Positions 13,280 to 23,459 of a DNA stretch of 64,000 nt are shown one piece after another; the stretch's first letter is position 1; the number at the start of each line of letters is the position of its first letter. The notes below the pieces were generated by a model. It did no database searches. It saw only the letters and a list, made by a program, of their open reading frames with translations, and was not told where the DNA came from. The DNA comes from Naganishia liquefaciens (taxonomy: Eukaryota; Basidiomycota; Tremellomycetes; Filobasidiales; Filobasidiaceae): NCBI GenBank assembly GCA_013423385.1, contig BLZA01000023.1, positions 871,782 through 935,781 of the forward strand, written 5' to 3'. The translations under genes were made by a program, and so were the position numbers.

Positions 13280-13731
13280 TTAGCTAGCCTTACGAAGGTC
13301 AAGTCAAGCAGCCCACTGATAGCAACATATAGGGCTCAAGAGGAATACATCGGACAATAGAGCTTTCACAAAACCATTTCTCGCAGACGAGGATCATGCT
13401 GTGATGTCATACGGTTTGTAGCCACATCATCTGAACATCGCCGGCAGAATGTTCACATCGTTGTGAAACATCGTGGCTCAGAATCTTCTCTCTGTAACAT
13501 GTGCCAAGAAGAAGCGGCACTAAACACTGTCCCGAAGGGGTGTTTAAGTGTTCGGCCCGAGGTAGATGATCCCCTCAGTGCAACTATGTATAAGACAGGA
13601 ATATCTGGTCCCGCCCACAAGCCAATAGTCGCCTGCACCCCCTTGCCACTTCCCTGCTAGTGGCTAAAACACCCATTGTGTCGGCAGTCCAGTGGCTAAT
13701 CGGTCCATATTTCTCGATCGGCCTTTTGCCT

Positions 13732-14229
13732 ATGTTTTTGACATCTCTTCTTCCGGCTCAATTTGTACCATACGACGAATATGAAAAGCGCGGCAATTGG
13801 TACACCTATCCCGAGACCGAGTTTCGCTCAGTCGACATCGGTGTATCATCTTCCGGAAGGCCACCGGAATCGCGCTTCAATAGAGGTGAGCTCGACTCTC
13901 ACAAGATATCAGGAAGCAAGTCACAAAATCACTTGGTCTGCCAACTTCGCGGAGAACGCTGGGCACAGCAGACGTACCTCAATGGCATAGACGTGTGTCA
14001 TCATTCTCAACTTGATCCTCAGGCTTTCGAAGACTTAACGAAGTTTACACACGGCGCGGTATCGCAAACTATAAGGTCCTGCCGATCGAAAGCGCCCTTC
14101 TGCTGCACTGCGAAATTTAACGCATACAGCAGCCTTTATGCATTAAATTTATCAATACAGCTCGTTGTCATCGTCATATGGTGCTTTGTCTGCGGTTATA
14201 GCCTGGCTTACCATTCATCTAGACCATGA
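13732..14229 (+). CDS. unrecognised small ORF with two hydrophobic segments (doubtful)
   Basis: An open frame of about 165 residues begins at the first ATG (MFLTSLLPAQFVPYDEYEKR) and ends in a hydrophobic stretch LSIQLVVIVIWCFVCGYSLA. The frame is open upstream to 13,660. A TATA-like element lies about 145 bp before the ATG. A good donor (AGAG|GTGAGC) occurs near 13,886, so if it is a gene the product may be spliced and differ from the plain ORF. I do not recognise a family, and the composition does not rule out a chance ORF. Confidence 0.22.
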   Translation: MFLTSLLPAQFVPYDEYEKRGNWYTYPETEFRSVDIGVSSSGRPPESRFNRGELDSHKISGSKSQNHLVCQLRGERWAQQTYLNGIDVCHHSQLDPQAFEDLTKFTHGAVSQTIRSCRSKAPFCCTAKFNAYSSLYALNLSIQLVVIVIWCFVCGYSLAYHSSRP

Positions 14230-14572
14230 ACGGAAATGAAAGGCGCAGAAGCAAGGGCACGAATGACAAAAAACAGCAACTCGAGAAAGTGATCATGAGT
14301 GAGGACGACAGACACATGAGGTCAGCCATGTATCAACTTACATGATTGGGTCGAGCAGAAAAACACTGCGTGTGACAGGAGAAAGAACGTGTAAAGACTC
14401 TACATGCCCTACACTTCTCACATTTTCCCTGCACCTTCTACTCTTCTACCCTTCAAGCTTCTTTACTGACTTGCTACAAAACGTTTGCTGGTATTCCTAG
14501 CCAATTGTTGGCAGGTGATACGAGAAATCGCGTGCCGATGATTCAGAGATAGGAAAACGGATAGATTTTAGA

Positions 14573-14632
14573 CTATCCATGTAGATCATCTCACAGAATG
14601 TACTATCCATGTAGATCATCTCACAGGATGGT
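14573..14632. repeat. 30-bp tandem duplication (2 copies)
   Basis: Two adjacent copies of a 30-bp unit beginning ctatccatgtagatc lie at 14,573-14,602 and 14,603-14,632, differing at two or three positions near the 3' end. It sits in the VPS15-DCAF7 gap, so its likely origin is replication slippage. Confidence 0.9.
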
Positions 14633-14633
14633 A

Positions 14634-14657
14634 GTCTGAGAAGCTGTCTGAGAAGCG
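14634..14657. repeat. 12-bp tandem duplication (2 copies)
   Basis: Unit gtctgagaagct (14,634-14,645) is followed directly by gtctgagaagcg (14,646-14,657), one mismatch. It starts one base after the 30-bp duplication, so the two slippage events are side by side. Confidence 0.9.
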
Positions 14658-15206
14658 CTTTCCTGCTCATTCAGATCAAGTCGATCAGGTCTGGCAAGTG
14701 GCTGCGGCGTACCGCTCGAATGCAGGGCGGAATCGTAACCACTCGACTAGCAGATCGGTCGCGAATCTGCGCATGCATGAACACCTCATTTGCGACGGAG
14801 TTTGTGACCTAACAGGGCGTCCTCAAAACTGCACAACACCATTTTTCGAGACTCCCGCAGACTGCCTATTCCTATCCAAGGCAATTATGGGTCTTGATCT
14901 CACGGGCGGCGGATGGATGTCTTCCCACGGGCCTTTCAAGATCCGATGAATACAATGGTCCGAGATCCCACGGCCAATGTCGACCCCGCCGGACCGCGGG
15001 ATGGCCCTGGCCGCAGTACGCGCTAAAGACGAGAGCTGAAACACGTCATACGAGCTTCCAAATTGCGTGTCTTGTGCTGCTGAACTTCGTTTCATTATCG
15101 TATACTCGCAAACGGTCCTCTGGTATTACCTAGGCAGCGTAGAGCTCTTCGGCGACGTTCGCCTTTGACGATATTCGGCTACTTCATCTCAGCCTGTGCC
15201 GACGTC

Positions 15207-16836
15207 ATGTACGAGGATTACCGGTTCAGCCCCGAACGGCGTCAGGGGCGGAGTTCTCTCCCAGACACCTTATATTACGATGCGCCTTGTAAGCATCGCT
15301 TTTGGCGGATCCTTCTCCGCTGACTATTCTACAGTCAATCTTTACGGCGTGGCATTCTCCCATTCGTCTAGACACACAACACCTCGCGTCGCGTTGACGT
15401 CCTTCATCTCGTCTTCCGCGACAAATAGAATCCAGATCATTCAAGCCAACGCTTCTGCTTCTGCAAAGGACGACTTTCGCGTCCTAACAAGCGCACCGCA
15501 TGCATATCCTCCTACGAAAATTGAATTCGAACCTGTCAATCCCATCACAACCACCCCAACACATCGCGGGAAAGGCTCATCGGGCAAGTCGAGTAACGGC
15601 GAGAGCGAGTTACTTGCGACAACGGGAGATCTGCTAAGGATATGGGAGCTGCAGGAGGATTGGCATGCTGGACCTTCGTCGCGGAGAATAGGAGAAGGAA
15701 TACATCAACATGCAAAAGAACAGAACCCCTGGAGAGACGATACGGGCAGACACAGCATGGACAGTATCGACGAGAATCAGCCAGCTTGGCAATTAAAAGA
15801 ACGCAGTAAACTCTCAAATGTGGGTTTCTTCCTGATCGAGCTCTATGCCTTCAAGCTGATCACACTATAGTCAAAATCGCCCGCGTCCAAGCTCCCTCCA
15901 TTAACGTCGTTCTCCTGGAATTCATTCTCGCCATCATCTCTGATCACATCGTCAATAGACACTACATGTACTATCTGGGACATATCTACCTCAACAGCTC
16001 TTACCCAACTCATCGCTCACGATCGATCTGTCTACGATGTCAGCTTCCTTCCTATGAGCAAGGACGTCTTCCTTTCGGTCGGTGCAGACGGAAGCTTGCG
16101 CGCATTCGATCTCCGTGCCCTCGAGCATTCCACCATCCTGTACGAGACGCCCTCTGCCAAAGCTCCAAGTCCGCCCAATGCGTCAGCCAGCAATCACCCT
16201 CGTCATCAAGCAACGGACTCCTCGGCATCTGCCATCCCGACGAAGCCACTCGCGCGGATCTCATTCTCCCAAAAAGAACAGCACTATCTCGCCATCTTCG
16301 GCTTCGGGGACACTGCAGCCTCCATCCTCGATATGCGTAACCCAGGAGTGCCTGTGGCAGAGCTCATTGGGCACCAAAAGGGCCTGAGCGCTGTCGGCTG
16401 GGGTTGTGAGAGCAGAGCAAGTCATGGAGGAGGCGGATGGGTTGCGACATGTGGTTAGTCTTTCGTCAAGGTTCCCGTATCATGAGCCAATACCGTTCTC
16501 CTTACAGGCGACGATTCACAGCTCCTTTTATATGATCTAACGTCGTCTCTCCCCTACCCGACCTCTGCAGTATCGTCCACCAATTCGTCGCCCGCACCCA
16601 ACGCCAAATCTTCAAGCACGGGTCAATCATCCAGTCAAGCCGTCAAGCACACAGAAACACTCGGCGTAACGCCCACGGGCTCACCTGCGGCTATGCCGAC
16701 AGTTAGAAAGCAACCACATATGGCATGGACAGCGAACAACGGGGAGATAAACAATCTGGCTTGGGGACGAGATGCGGAGGAAGGTGCCTGGATAGGGGCG
16801 GTCAGCAGCAAGCGGTTGACCTGTTTGAGATTCTGA
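15207..16836 (+). CDS. DCAF7/WDR68-family WD40 scaffold protein
   Basis: Orthologue of DCAF7 (WDR68, plant AN11/TTG1), a WD40 scaffold known to bind DYRK-type kinases and CUL4-DDB1. The start ATG at 15,207 gives MYEDYRFSPERRQGRSSLPD, and an intron then joins YYDAPFNLYGVAFS, matching the family's YEAPW.VYAMNWS opening. Later blocks are PHAYPPTKIEFEP, LLATTGDLLRIWEL, SFSWNSFSPSSLITSSIDTT, TLIAHDRSVYDVSF-like text, SVGADGSLRAFDLRALEHST, and a C-terminus WIGAVSSKRLTCLRF. Introns are visible at about 15,289-15,340, 15,820-15,870 and 16,455-16,507. The loop between early blades is longer than in animals, with a Ser/Gly-rich segment near 15,560-15,760. It is plus-strand, convergent with POP3 290 bp downstream. 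Confidence 0.85.
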
Positions 16837-17127
16837 TCATCCAAGGTGGGATATTGAGGCACTTTTGGCGAAGCTTATGGTCGTTGAGGTGCTTGTCAGC
16901 ACGACATATTGGTTGTAAAAATGCATTTTGCATAAAAAAGTGGACTTTTATTATAGATCAGCGCTGTCGTTGTAGAAAAGGAGTTGAATAGCAAAACGGA
17001 TCGGTAATGCTCTCCCCTCGCTTCCCGGGTCATCCGGAAACGTGGCATAGACGACATGCAGAGCGAGTACTGCAACTCAATAAACACGACTGACAGAATC
17101 AATACAGTCTAATGGAATCGTGATTAC

Positions 17128-18808
17128 TCAGACGGGCTCCTTGCCCTGCAGAGTCACCTGTTTCCGACGCTCTGCAGCTTTCTTCTTAATAGACTTTTTC
17201 CGTTTCTTCTCATCCACCAATGCCTTTACCCTGCAACGCTTCTGCAACCTTGCTGCCTTATCCCTCTTCTTCTGCTCGGTACCGCCCGCCCACTTGTCGC
17301 CGACTTTCCAACCGAGGGTCCGCCTTGTCTTTTCCACTTGTTTCTTCCGAAGTTGCTTCTGTCGCTCACGCGCAACGCGAACGGCCGCGATGCGTTGCGC
17401 TTTGCGAGATTTGGGATCGGCCGGGGTCGTGCTATGGACTGCTTTCAAAAGCGTCGGAGCGTAGATTGGCGTTGCGAGCGTTGATGAAGTAGCGTGAAGC
17501 GGGAATGGTGGGACTGGCGGGGTGATATTAACACTCGACAGGTAGGCGATGATGCTTTGCAAACTCGGGAACTCATTCTGCTGGAATGTTAGCGGACAAT
17601 CTCTGATGCAGAATCGACACCCTGCTTACCGTGATGCCCATCACGCTGACGCGACGCAAGGCGACCGCGTGCGCCAGGACCTGTTCGGAGCCTTTTCGCA
17701 GCGACACCAAATACATCTCCCTCCCCCCAATCAGTCGATCCACCTTGGCCATTCGCGCTTCTGAATCCTTCTCGAATGCCCACTCCTTCAGCCGCGCCTT
17801 GGAGGCCGAAAGCAGCGCATTCCAGCTGGCGACATATCGAGGAACGTGTTCCACCAGTTCACGCGGATTAACATCGTCAACGCAGACGAACACGATCCGC
17901 GGGGAAGCCTCTGGCGGGAAGCCAAGTCTTGATGGACCACTGGTCTTCCTTTCTTCGGGAGCGGTCGCAATCAGTGATCCTGGACCATGCTGACCTCTGA
18001 ACGGAAAGTCTTCGTAACCAGCGATGAGCGCATCGACGGATATTTCTAGGTCCAAACGGGCGCGTTCGAGGCGTTTTATGGTTTCGTTGAGGCCGAATGT
18101 TATCGAGGAAAGGACGGGTGGTGTCGACGATGGTGGGGCCGTCTGGGCATTGGCTTTCGTTTTAGCTACATGACAAGAATGTCAGTACTGTATGCTAGGA
18201 GATCTTCAGGAGTATCATCTTCTTTTGGTGCTCATGTCTGTTTCAGTGGATTGATCACGGCCCATGGCGCCAGTTCGATCGCAGCGCTCCGCCTCCGACT
18301 TCAGGCATTGCAGTGACAGACCAAACAGACCAAGAAAACATGTTCGACCACAAGGTAGACGATGACTTTCCTGCTCTTTCTAGTCCCCCAATCCTTTTGT
18401 CCTTACGATGCTCGAGTTCTCGTACGCCTTGAGCGCGTGGGCTTCTGCCTCGTCTTTGCAGATGGCCTATATGCCTCGCGAGTAGGCAACGCTATCGAGG
18501 CATCCCGTGTCCAGAAAAACGCCTTAAAGACAACCTTGCGTAAGGCACTCACCTCGCTTTCTCCTCTCCCTCTCCTTATGGTATTCCGCAACGCCAACAC
18601 ATCCCTCCTCCACAAGCCTCAGTAATTTCTCACCCTGGGCCTGCCCCCACTGCACGACCCACGGCGCCGCAAGCACGGCCTTCACATTCGCTCTGTCATT
18701 GCCATCCACCTGCCGACGTTTGGCCGGACCTGGAGGCGGATTTTTGACACGAGCAGCACGCGAGCGGATTGAGGTATGCGCTTCGTGAGAGCGTACGGCG
18801 GCAGACAT
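17128..18808 (-). CDS. POP3: POP3-like RNase P/MRP protein subunit with basic C-terminal tail
   Basis: POP3 is a small L7Ae-fold subunit of RNase P and RNase MRP, which process tRNA and rRNA precursors. The proposed start at 18,808 gives MSAAVRSHEAHTS. Family-like text follows: NVKAVLAAPWVVQW, GLNETIKRLERARLDLEISV, SPRIVFVCVDDVNPRELVEH, REMYLVSLRKGSEQVLAHAV, LRRVSVMGI, and across an intron NEFPSLQSIIAYLSSV. The last 90 or so residues are a Lys/Arg-rich tail, including RKAQRIAAVRVARERQKQLR. That makes the protein clearly longer than the roughly 200-residue yeast Pop3. The frame is open upstream to an ATG at about 18,961, so the start is uncertain. The first intron (18,166-18,552) is 387 nt, long for this window. 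The identification rests on motif resemblance without an alignment. Confidence 0.65.
18166..18552 (-). other. unusually long intron of POP3
   Basis: Donor G|GTGAGTGCC at 18,552 and acceptor TGTAG|CT at 18,166 join in phase and give KRAKTKANAQTAPP. At 387 nt it is several times longer than typical introns here. Within it, on the coding strand, ATGATA and three CTGA tetramers lie near 18,180-18,250, a very loose echo of box C/D elements. The match is too weak to call a snoRNA. Confidence 0.55.
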
Positions 18809-19055
18809 GTTGCGTGTCGCTGCAAGGACTACTGATGAGTCGAAACCTGTCATCCTCGCGATAGGGGTCAGTCGAATCTGCGTGCCGTCCAGCTGAATTC
18901 GCAGTGCGACGGTTTGAGTCCGCCGCGGTGGAGGTAATTCGATCGCTGTTTCACCCTTCATGCTCTTCAGACATCAAAGGTCATACACATCTAACTACTG
19001 TGCTGCTTGGACATCAAGCTTGCCACTGCCAATATACCCAAACATCACCAGGCCA
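18809..19055. promoter_or_regulatory. divergent promoter region, POP3 / NUS1
   Basis: Only 247 bp separate the proposed start codons. If POP3 instead starts at the upstream ATG near 18,961, under 100 bp remain. I see no TATA box. Confidence 0.35.
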
Positions 19056-20313
19056 ATGGATGCGATCATATTCCGCCCTCTACTACTCCTCCTTCACACT
19101 ACCGACATCCTTCTTTCCCATCTGTCCTCTCTCCGTACCTTTTCCGACAAATTCGTCAGCACCGACAAGATCCCGCGGCATGTTGCGTTCTCGTTCGTTG
19201 CAGAGGGAGACGCATCAGAAGTGAAGCGAAGGCTGGCGACGATGATCGAAGAACTGGCAAGGTGGGCCTCAGAAGTTGGTATCGAAGAGGTCAGCTTGTG
19301 GAGCGAAGCTGGTAAGTTGTGTTGTCTGCTCGAAGGTGAATCCAAGATTTATTGGCATCTCAGGCTTGCTGGATGACGAGACAATTGAGCTGTGAGTATC
19401 AGTAGTGAAAGTTGTGGAACAATGTTGGCAGCATCGGTCACAACATCATGCAGAGCTGTCACGCTTGTACAAACCTCCCGTTCCTCCGTCATTCTTTCTC
19501 GCTCAGCAGAGCTGCATTTCCATACACTCTTCTATCGAAATATGCTAATCAGTCCCTCCGAAGTAGCTCAATATTCCCGCCAATGACCCTGCGCCAGCAA
19601 CGGCCTCAGGTTTCAACTTGCACCGACTACCGGATGCGAGCTTGCGAGCAAGAAGAAAAAGATCCAGAATGGATTACGGTGGATCTGCCATATGATACAG
19701 CAGATTCAAGCACAGAAACCCATGTATCTGAACAGTCGGCCCATGTACGCGCAACCCGTACATACTCAATTCCGTCCTCCCGTTATTCGGACAAGTCATC
19801 ACAGAAGGAAGTTCGAATCCACGTTCTGCCCCTTTCTACAGCTGCGGGCGGGACCATCATCGCCCAGATTACTCGAAAATTCGTGGAGGAGAAAATTCCT
19901 CCAGAACAGATCACTCAGGAACTTTTAGATGCCCGGATACGCGGTGCGGCTATTCTCTTCATATATGGGGAACAACACTGAATCGCTCTGGGAAATCAAA
20001 TAGCGTATCTAGGATTCACCATAGATCCATGTCTCTTGATCTTGCAGGCCGTCTCTGGCTCACGCAAGCCGAGATTTCGGAAGTTTCTTCCTGCGGAACC
20101 ACCGGCGATTCATGGATACCCATTCTGGCCATTAAGGGTAACAGAGATCTTGTAAGCGATACCTCTCCTTTCATCCATTCGTCTGGCACGGACTGCTGAT
20201 CTCTGATGCAAAGTTTGGCAGCAAATCGGAGTGAGAGGGTGTCAGAGGTACTTGACGAGTGGACTCGAGCCGTACAGCGTTGGCAGGGCGTAGAGCAGCG
20301 GCTTGGACGTTGA
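19056..20313 (+). CDS. NUS1: NUS1 (NgBR-type) subunit of dehydrodolichyl diphosphate synthase
   Basis: NUS1 is the non-catalytic partner of the cis-prenyltransferase that makes the dolichol backbone for protein glycosylation at the ER membrane. The start is MDAIIFRPLLLLLHTTDILL, a hydrophobic N-terminus consistent with membrane association. It continues with KIPRHVAFSFVAEGD, IEEVSLWSEAGLLDDETIEL (joined across an intron), VRIHVLPLSTAAGG, ITRKFVEEKIPPEQITQELL, AIHGYPFWPLRVTEIF and the C-terminal EVLDEWTRAVQRWQGVEQ-RLGR. The terminal RLG fits the RxG motif that completes the active site in NUS1/NgBR. The catalytic DGNxR motif of single-subunit enzymes is absent. About six exons are needed; the junction around 19,640-19,790 is not settled. 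The last intron is about 20,155-20,214. It converges on TSC10 700 bp away. Confidence 0.82.
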
Positions 20314-21013
20314 GAGACGCTGCAAACAAATGCAGCGAGGACCGGCGCTCTTTCATGACATTCATACAAGGCGTCAGGTGGAAACAAGGGACGAAGAATT
20401 GTATTGATGTCTATGTACCACATGCAGGATGGACAATTCGAGGGCAAATTCAATGTTCACCTGATCAGCGCAAGATCTGGAGAATAACATCAGCTCGCAA
20501 AGAGGGCAGGGCGGTTGCGGGTGGTCATGGCATCTACCACGCTACGTGGGGGTTCCGGAAGCTGCGAGAAAGAAACCTTTCTGGAGCGTTGCTTGCTGCA
20601 TAATCAGGAGACGTTCATGCGAAGTTGGATCACGGGCACAACGAGGATGAGCAGAATCCCCGTGCTTGTGACTCCAGGAAGATCTTGTCTCGATGTGCAA
20701 TATAACGTCTTGTCCATGGATCTGTCAAGGATCTGAGCAGAACATGTCATCCGTTCGGCCGTATTGATGAAATTGCTGGAGTCTTCAGGCAGCCTCAATA
20801 TCTGAGTAAGCGTAGCTTTGTGAGAGCAGCAGATCTGGAGGGGTCAATTCTTGCGGACATAGCTGCCTTGACTTTGACCCGTTTTGTGACGATTAGATAC
20901 GGCTTATAATCATCCTTAACCGTTACATTCCAAGCCTTAAGATAAGGTATCTCTTTGGTATTGTCCATCTGTCGCTAAGCTTATGCGCTCTCCGATTGAG
21001 AGCCCTTCACCAC
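20314..21013. other. convergent gap NUS1 / TSC10
   Basis: These 700 bp lie between two 3' ends, longer than the other convergent gaps in the left part of the window. Open frames exist (one of about 115 codons on the plus strand overlapping the NUS1 tail), but none has a recognisable domain or good splice context. I see no tRNA-like or other structured gene. Confidence 0.4.
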
Positions 21014-22404
21014 TCAATGCTTGAGCTTCTCGGCATGTATGGCTCTGTGACTTCTGACTTGATAGTCAATGATCCATCGCCACACGGGCACTCCAATCTG
21101 CCAGCAAGAGCACATGAGCGTCCTGATGGCCAGGCCGAACGGACGAGACTCACGGCTGCGATAATAAGCAGAATCCCATCCCATACAATGTTGTTCCAGG
21201 GGGCATTGCCCCTCGAGGCGACGCGCAGAATGTCAGTGATAAGATCGTTTGTGATTTGATAGTATCCTCTTTCCAGTCCTTCAAGCGAAAAATATGAGTA
21301 AACGAATGGAGAAGGCGAATATTGTGGACCTACCCGTGATCAGGCATTCGACGCATGCCTCGGGCGTCATTGGGTTATCACCTTCCTCGATCTTCTTTGT
21401 TATTTCGGGCTTTGTGCGATTCTCGACTTCGAAATTCGGAGAGAGGATGCCCGCGGGAAGGTACATGTGGACGTCGATACCGTACAAGAGATATTCTGAT
21501 CGTAACGTGTCCGCGAGACCTGTAAAGAGTGTTTAGCCTTAGCGTGATAAGCAAAAATCCCAAGACAAACCCTTGAGAGCATATTTTCCGGGAGCGTATC
21601 CAGCATACCCGACAAAAGTTGTCAAAGCCAGAAAGGATCCAACAAAAACGATCCGGCCGCCCTGCTGTCTCGCAGACATTGTCTTGCCAGCGATCTATGG
21701 TCGACGTCAGCATCCATCTGGATAACAGTCCGGTCACGCACCTGCGCTGTCCACGCAGATACCCAATATGTCCCGTCGAGACCCTGGGCGAGAGGATAAG
21801 TCAAAGCCTCAATGTCGTCTGAGCATACTTACAGAACGCAGGTCCCTCTCGTCCGCCTCGACAAAGAATCCGGGCTTTGCATGTCCTGCACAGAGAAAGA
21901 CATTTTCGGGCTGCAGAGCTCTTTGCTGCTCGATGGCTTGGTTGTACGCTTTCGCAGATTCGCTCTGCGAGGTCAGGTCGGCTGAGATCGCTACGATGCG
22001 CTGTGACGCGGAAGCCCTGCGGGACTGCCACACTGTATCAATGCTACAGCCTTGATTGTAATCTGAAGAACAATTCCTTACCTCGATACGAGTCTTTGCG
22101 TCCTGCAGCTTCTTCTCATCTCGCGCTACAATGGTGACATGTGCACCCTGTGTTGCGAGATATTCGGACAACGCCAGGCCGAGTCCAGACGAACCCCCCG
22201 TTACATAGCAATGCTGAGAGAATCTCAGCGGGTGACTGTATATCGGATGGATCTGCCTACCTTTCCGCTAAAGGCGATTTGTTTGCGCCAGAACCATGTC
22301 ATGCTGGACCAGACGATGATTCCCAATGCGACAGAGAGGAGTGTGACGAATATTCGGCCGGCTGCAAAGTAGCGGTCTACTTGAAGGGTTAAATCGAGAG
22401 CCAT
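21014..22404 (-). CDS. TSC10: TSC10/KDSR, 3-ketodihydrosphingosine reductase
   Basis: This NADPH-dependent short-chain dehydrogenase carries out the second step of sphingolipid synthesis at the ER, reducing 3-ketosphinganine to dihydrosphingosine. The start at 22,404 gives MALDLTLQVDRYFAAGRIFV, followed by a membrane segment VTLLSVALGIIVWSS. After an intron comes the nucleotide-binding block HCYVTGGSSGLGLALSEYLA, then VTIVARDEKKLQDAKTRI, LCAGHAKPGFF and the active-site exon with FVGYAGYAPGKYALKGLADT, including YxxxK. The C-terminal part reads YYQITNDLITDILRVASRG, then WDGILLIIAA, and across an intron IGVPVWRWIIDYQVRSH. Seven or so introns. An upstream in-frame start at about 22,491 exists, but MALDLTLQ fits the hydrophobic N-terminus better. 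It diverges from CPA2. Confidence 0.9.
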
Positions 22405-23459
22405 GCTACTGGAGCACGTCACGACGGCTCCTCGAATTGCAGATCTGTCAGACTCAGCCAACGGAACGATAACCTCGTGTTCATGGCTCAAGGCTGTTGA
22501 AGGCCACTACACCGTCCGAAATGAATCTGAAACCTTGCTCGATCGCTTGTCGATCGCCTCTGAGAGCTGACCCGACTCGATGGGTGTTTATGTAATCTCC
22601 TCTCGGCCGCCGAGTTCCCCCCAATCGGCGCTTTTTCCAGGTAGCCGACAAGCGCCGGTGTCATTGGCTCGCTTCGGGTATGGCGGCGGCGTTTCGAAAT
22701 TTTCTTTATCTTTCCACCCAATCCGCCAGGAGCGCGCTCACCGCTATCAGTTGCGGGCTTTCGGGTACAAGCCGTAGCATCCGACAGGTTTCTGTGGCCC
22801 TCATAACTCTATCGATCGCATGGCTCTTATTTGTTTTCGGCGATGGTCGTGATGAGGTTGATCTGCATGATTTGCGCTCACTGCAGTCTGCTCTCGGCAA
22901 CTTGAACTTGAGGGGAAGTTGACATGCATTCTATAGAATATTCAAAGCCTGATAGATACTAGGAAGGTCATGGCCCTTTGAGTATTGTGCATCAAAACAA
23001 AGGGGCTACCGCATGGATTGAGCTTGAAGTCCGAACTTCGATGACGTGTTATTTGCAGCGAGATTCTAGTTGTTGAAAGACATAAACTCGAGGATTTTGG
23101 GTGCTGAAAATAGCTTTACAGGTGCACCCTGGCGCCTTAATGAGCCCAAGCTGATCTTCAAGGCTTCCTCAGGTCACAACAGCCCATACCAGTCAATCGC
23201 GAGCGAGCGACATCGTGTACCAACTTTTGGGTTGACATTCTCCCCTACAACATCCAAAGACCCTCACTTGGCAAAGGTTCCATCCAGTCGACACATCCTC
23301 GACCTTGTCGTTGCAGTCCCACCAACTCCAACACAAGCAACTCTCGTTCCCTCCAGGGCTTATCTCCCAGCCAATCTCATCACCCATTCTCAAAACAGAT
23401 CTCCTTTCGGTGCCGGGGATCTTTCTGCATTGCTCCTAACTCCGCTACTTTTCAAAATC
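22405..23459. promoter_or_regulatory. divergent promoter region, TSC10 / CPA2
   Basis: These 1055 bp hold both promoters. The 390 bp just before the CPA2 start are open in its frame but contain no in-frame ATG, so they are best read as 5' leader. That stretch is rich in C and T, as often seen before strongly expressed fungal genes. I found no perfect TGACTCA (Gcn4/CPC1-type) site. Confidence 0.4.

Larger units (their letters stand above)
13280..15206. other. 1.9 kb gap between VPS15 and DCAF7
   Basis: This plus-plus intergenic gap is long for the window. It must hold the VPS15 terminator and the DCAF7 promoter. It contains a TATA-like TATAAG near 13,588, a low-confidence two-TM ORF (13,732-14,229) and two adjacent tandem duplications (14,573-14,657). 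I recognise no conserved gene or RNA in the rest. Confidence 0.5.

Noticed and set aside
19811-19821. GTTCGAATCC, resembling a tRNA B box
   Set aside because: It lies in the NUS1 coding exon (KEVRIHVLP) with no A box or acceptor-stem pairing around it.
20259-20603. 115-codon plus-strand ORF after NUS1
   Set aside because: It overlaps the NUS1 last exon in another frame, and the part past the NUS1 stop has no recognisable domain or splice signals.
23070-23459. In-frame 5' extension of CPA2
   Set aside because: The frame is open but its first in-frame ATG is at 23,460, and the text there begins a clear mitochondrial presequence. The upstream part is leader.
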